Below, piece after piece: positions 6,636-7,477 of a DNA stretch of 7,477 nt. Each line of letters begins with the position of its first letter. The stretch's first letter is position 1. The position numbers and the translations under genes were made by a program. The stretch comes from Bacteroidia bacterium (lineage in GTDB: Bacteria; Bacteroidota; Bacteroidia; Bacteroidales; GCA-2748055), in the NCBI GenBank assembly GCA_030596245.1, contig JAUVKN010000212.1, positions 1 through 7,477 on the forward strand, read 5' to 3'. The notes beneath the pieces were generated by a model that worked only from the letters and a program-made list of their open reading frames with translations, was not told the origin of the DNA and ran no database searches.

Positions 6636-6663
6636 TTAGCAAGTTTGCTAAATTTAATTAAAT
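6636..6663. promoter_or_regulatory. Two adjacent perfect palindromes just upstream of the membrane-anchored propeller gene
   Basis: TTAGCAA-GT-TTGCTAA (6636-6651) is a perfect 7-bp inverted repeat, immediately followed by the 12-bp palindrome ATTTAATTAAAT (6652-6663). They fill most of the 39-bp gap between the glycosyltransferase-like gene (stop at 6670) and the ATG at 6630. The first lies 5 bases before the start codon, so on mRNA it could form a small hairpin over the initiation region; either could be an operator. There is no T-run for a terminator. The role is inferred from position only. Confidence 0.45.
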
Positions 6664-6669
6664 ATCCCG

Positions 6670-7477
6670 TTATATCATTCTGAAGTTCCGTGCGATTATT
6701 AACAGATCATTGAATACCCTGTAATCTTTGGCATACACCACGTTAACCTCCTTAATCCTATCTGCAGAAAGGCTATCGGACTGAAGGTGAAATCCAGGAT
6801 TCAGAATTCCGTTTTTCAGGTGTGGAAGGTTTGACAGATCGTTGCTATCTGGATCCAGGTAGCCTACCCAGGTGCGGAAGCCCAACAGCACCCTGATTGT
6901 ATTGGCTACACTTCGGAAATGGCCCTTTACAAAGAGAAACCAGAATGGAAATGTGATCAGCAGCAAGAGTGCAGAAACCGCATCGAAAAGTCTTTTATTC
7001 CGGCGGTTGGAGGCTTTCCCGATGGAATTGAAATGGATGGTGTACAGGTCACCCGCAGTATTGATGGAGTTACTGCCAATAATAGAAAGGCTCTCCGGTG
7101 GGGCGATCTTGAAATCAACCGAGGTGCCTATAACACGGGTCATGATCCGGATGATTCCCTGGGAAGGGAGGTCTTTTGCACAAAAAACGATCTCATCAAC
7201 ACGATTGATGCTGACGATCTCATCGATCTGGTCGATATGCCCCATGTACCCAGACCCGGTATCGCCGGGTGAAGGGGAGACAAAACCAATGATATCAGGT
7301 TTGGCCTGGGTATCCAGCAGGAGGCTGTTCACCCTTCTGGCCTCCTCCTCTTTCCCCACAATCACCATCCGTTTCTGCTTGTTCAGGTCTATTTCATAAT
7401 CCTTGATGCAGGTCAGGTGAAAAAGGATCCTCAATCCCAGTGTGCTGAGAATGGCCAATAACGATCCCAGAAAAATC
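6670..7477 (-). CDS. C-terminal part of a large envelope glycosyltransferase (runs off the right edge)
   Basis: The reading frame is open to the right edge, so this is the last 268 codons of a longer gene; a TTG at 7458 is internal, not a start. The fragment opens in a hydrophobic stretch (residues 1-21), followed by KQKRMVIVGKEEEARRV (33-49), a Rossmann-like CoA_binding_3-type beginning. The segment YMGHIDQIDEIVSINRVDEIVFCAKDL (77-103) and ESLSIIGSNS (128-137) follow. KRLFDAVSALLLLITFPFWFLFV (161-183) resembles the membrane helix of bacterial sugar transferases (PF02397), and GFRTWVGY with LPHLKNGIL resembles their tail, but the catalytic segment between is missing. I recall this C-terminus on Bacteroidota proteins that start with a GT2 glycosyltransferase domain, which would lie outside the window. 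It probably acts in cell-surface polysaccharide synthesis at the inner membrane. The gene ends 39 bp before the membrane-anchored propeller gene and may share its transcript. Confidence 0.65.
   Translation of the reverse strand, partial: IFLGSLLAILSTLGLRILFHLTCIKDYEIDLNKQKRMVIVGKEEEARRVNSLLLDTQAKPDIIGFVSPSPGDTGSGYMGHIDQIDEIVSINRVDEIVFCAKDLPSQGIIRIMTRVIGTSVDFKIAPPESLSIIGSNSINTAGDLYTIHFNSIGKASNRRNKRLFDAVSALLLLITFPFWFLFVKGHFRSVANTIRVLLGFRTWVGYLDPDSNDLSNLPHLKNGILNPGFHLQSDSLSADRIKEVNVVYAKDYRVFNDLLIIARNFRMI

Noticed and set aside
6079..6639. 186-codon open frame on the + strand
   Set aside because: It is antisense to the signal peptide and TPR region of the membrane-anchored propeller protein, which has strong paralogue support.
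6640..6675. Promoter for the membrane-anchored propeller gene (TAAATTTA as -7 box)
   Set aside because: The last base does not fit TAnnTTTG and no TTG stands at the -33 distance; read-through from the glycosyltransferase-like gene is as likely.

Overview
The window looks like a chromosomal segment of a Bacteroidota bacterium. Three things point there: tandem genes for secreted TPR/PD40 beta-propeller proteins, one of them with an OmpA-like tail; a TAnnTTTG-type -7 promoter box; and a short orphan HsdR_N-type protein divergent from a Bacteroidota-type AMP nucleosidase. No RNA genes, CRISPR array or transposase gene were seen.

Left part (1-853). The 5' end of an AMP nucleosidase gene (amn) runs leftward out of the window. 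Divergent from it, on the + strand, is a complete 152-residue HsdR_N-domain protein with PD-(D/E)XK residues intact. Just after that gene lies a 112-bp nested inverted-repeat element (742-853) with 16-bp ends and a perfect 14-bp inner hairpin. It looks more like a MITE or other small non-autonomous element than an ordinary terminator.

Central part (875-6630, all - strand). Reading in the direction of transcription there are: a 612-residue TPR-propeller protein ending in a single membrane segment; a promoter region with two identical 16-bp direct repeats; a 595-residue TPR-propeller protein ending in an OmpA-like peptidoglycan-binding domain; a 491-residue TPR-propeller protein ending inside or just after a carboxypeptidase-regulatory-like domain; and a GNAT acetyltransferase whose GTG start lies one base after the preceding stop. 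The last three probably form one operon. The propeller proteins are clear paralogues with the same N-terminal layout (signal peptide, about 150 residues of TPR-like helices, about five PD40 repeats spaced 50-54 residues). They differ in how the C-terminus is tethered. The domain set recalls PorE of the type IX secretion system, but no other T9SS gene is visible, so a T9SS role is only a hypothesis.

Right part (6670-7477, - strand). The 3' portion of a gene whose fragment has a membrane segment, a Rossmann-like CoA_binding_3-type region and a degenerate sugar-transferase-like tail. It is probably the C-terminal half of the large Bacteroidota family-2 glycosyltransferases. It ends 39 bp before the membrane-anchored propeller gene, and that gap holds two perfect palindromes.

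Overall this is a cell-envelope locus of three periplasmic scaffold or sensor-like proteins plus an acetyltransferase, lying between housekeeping genes. It is unusual mainly for the three-anchor paralogue set and its non-coding elements. Nothing here proves a new system.
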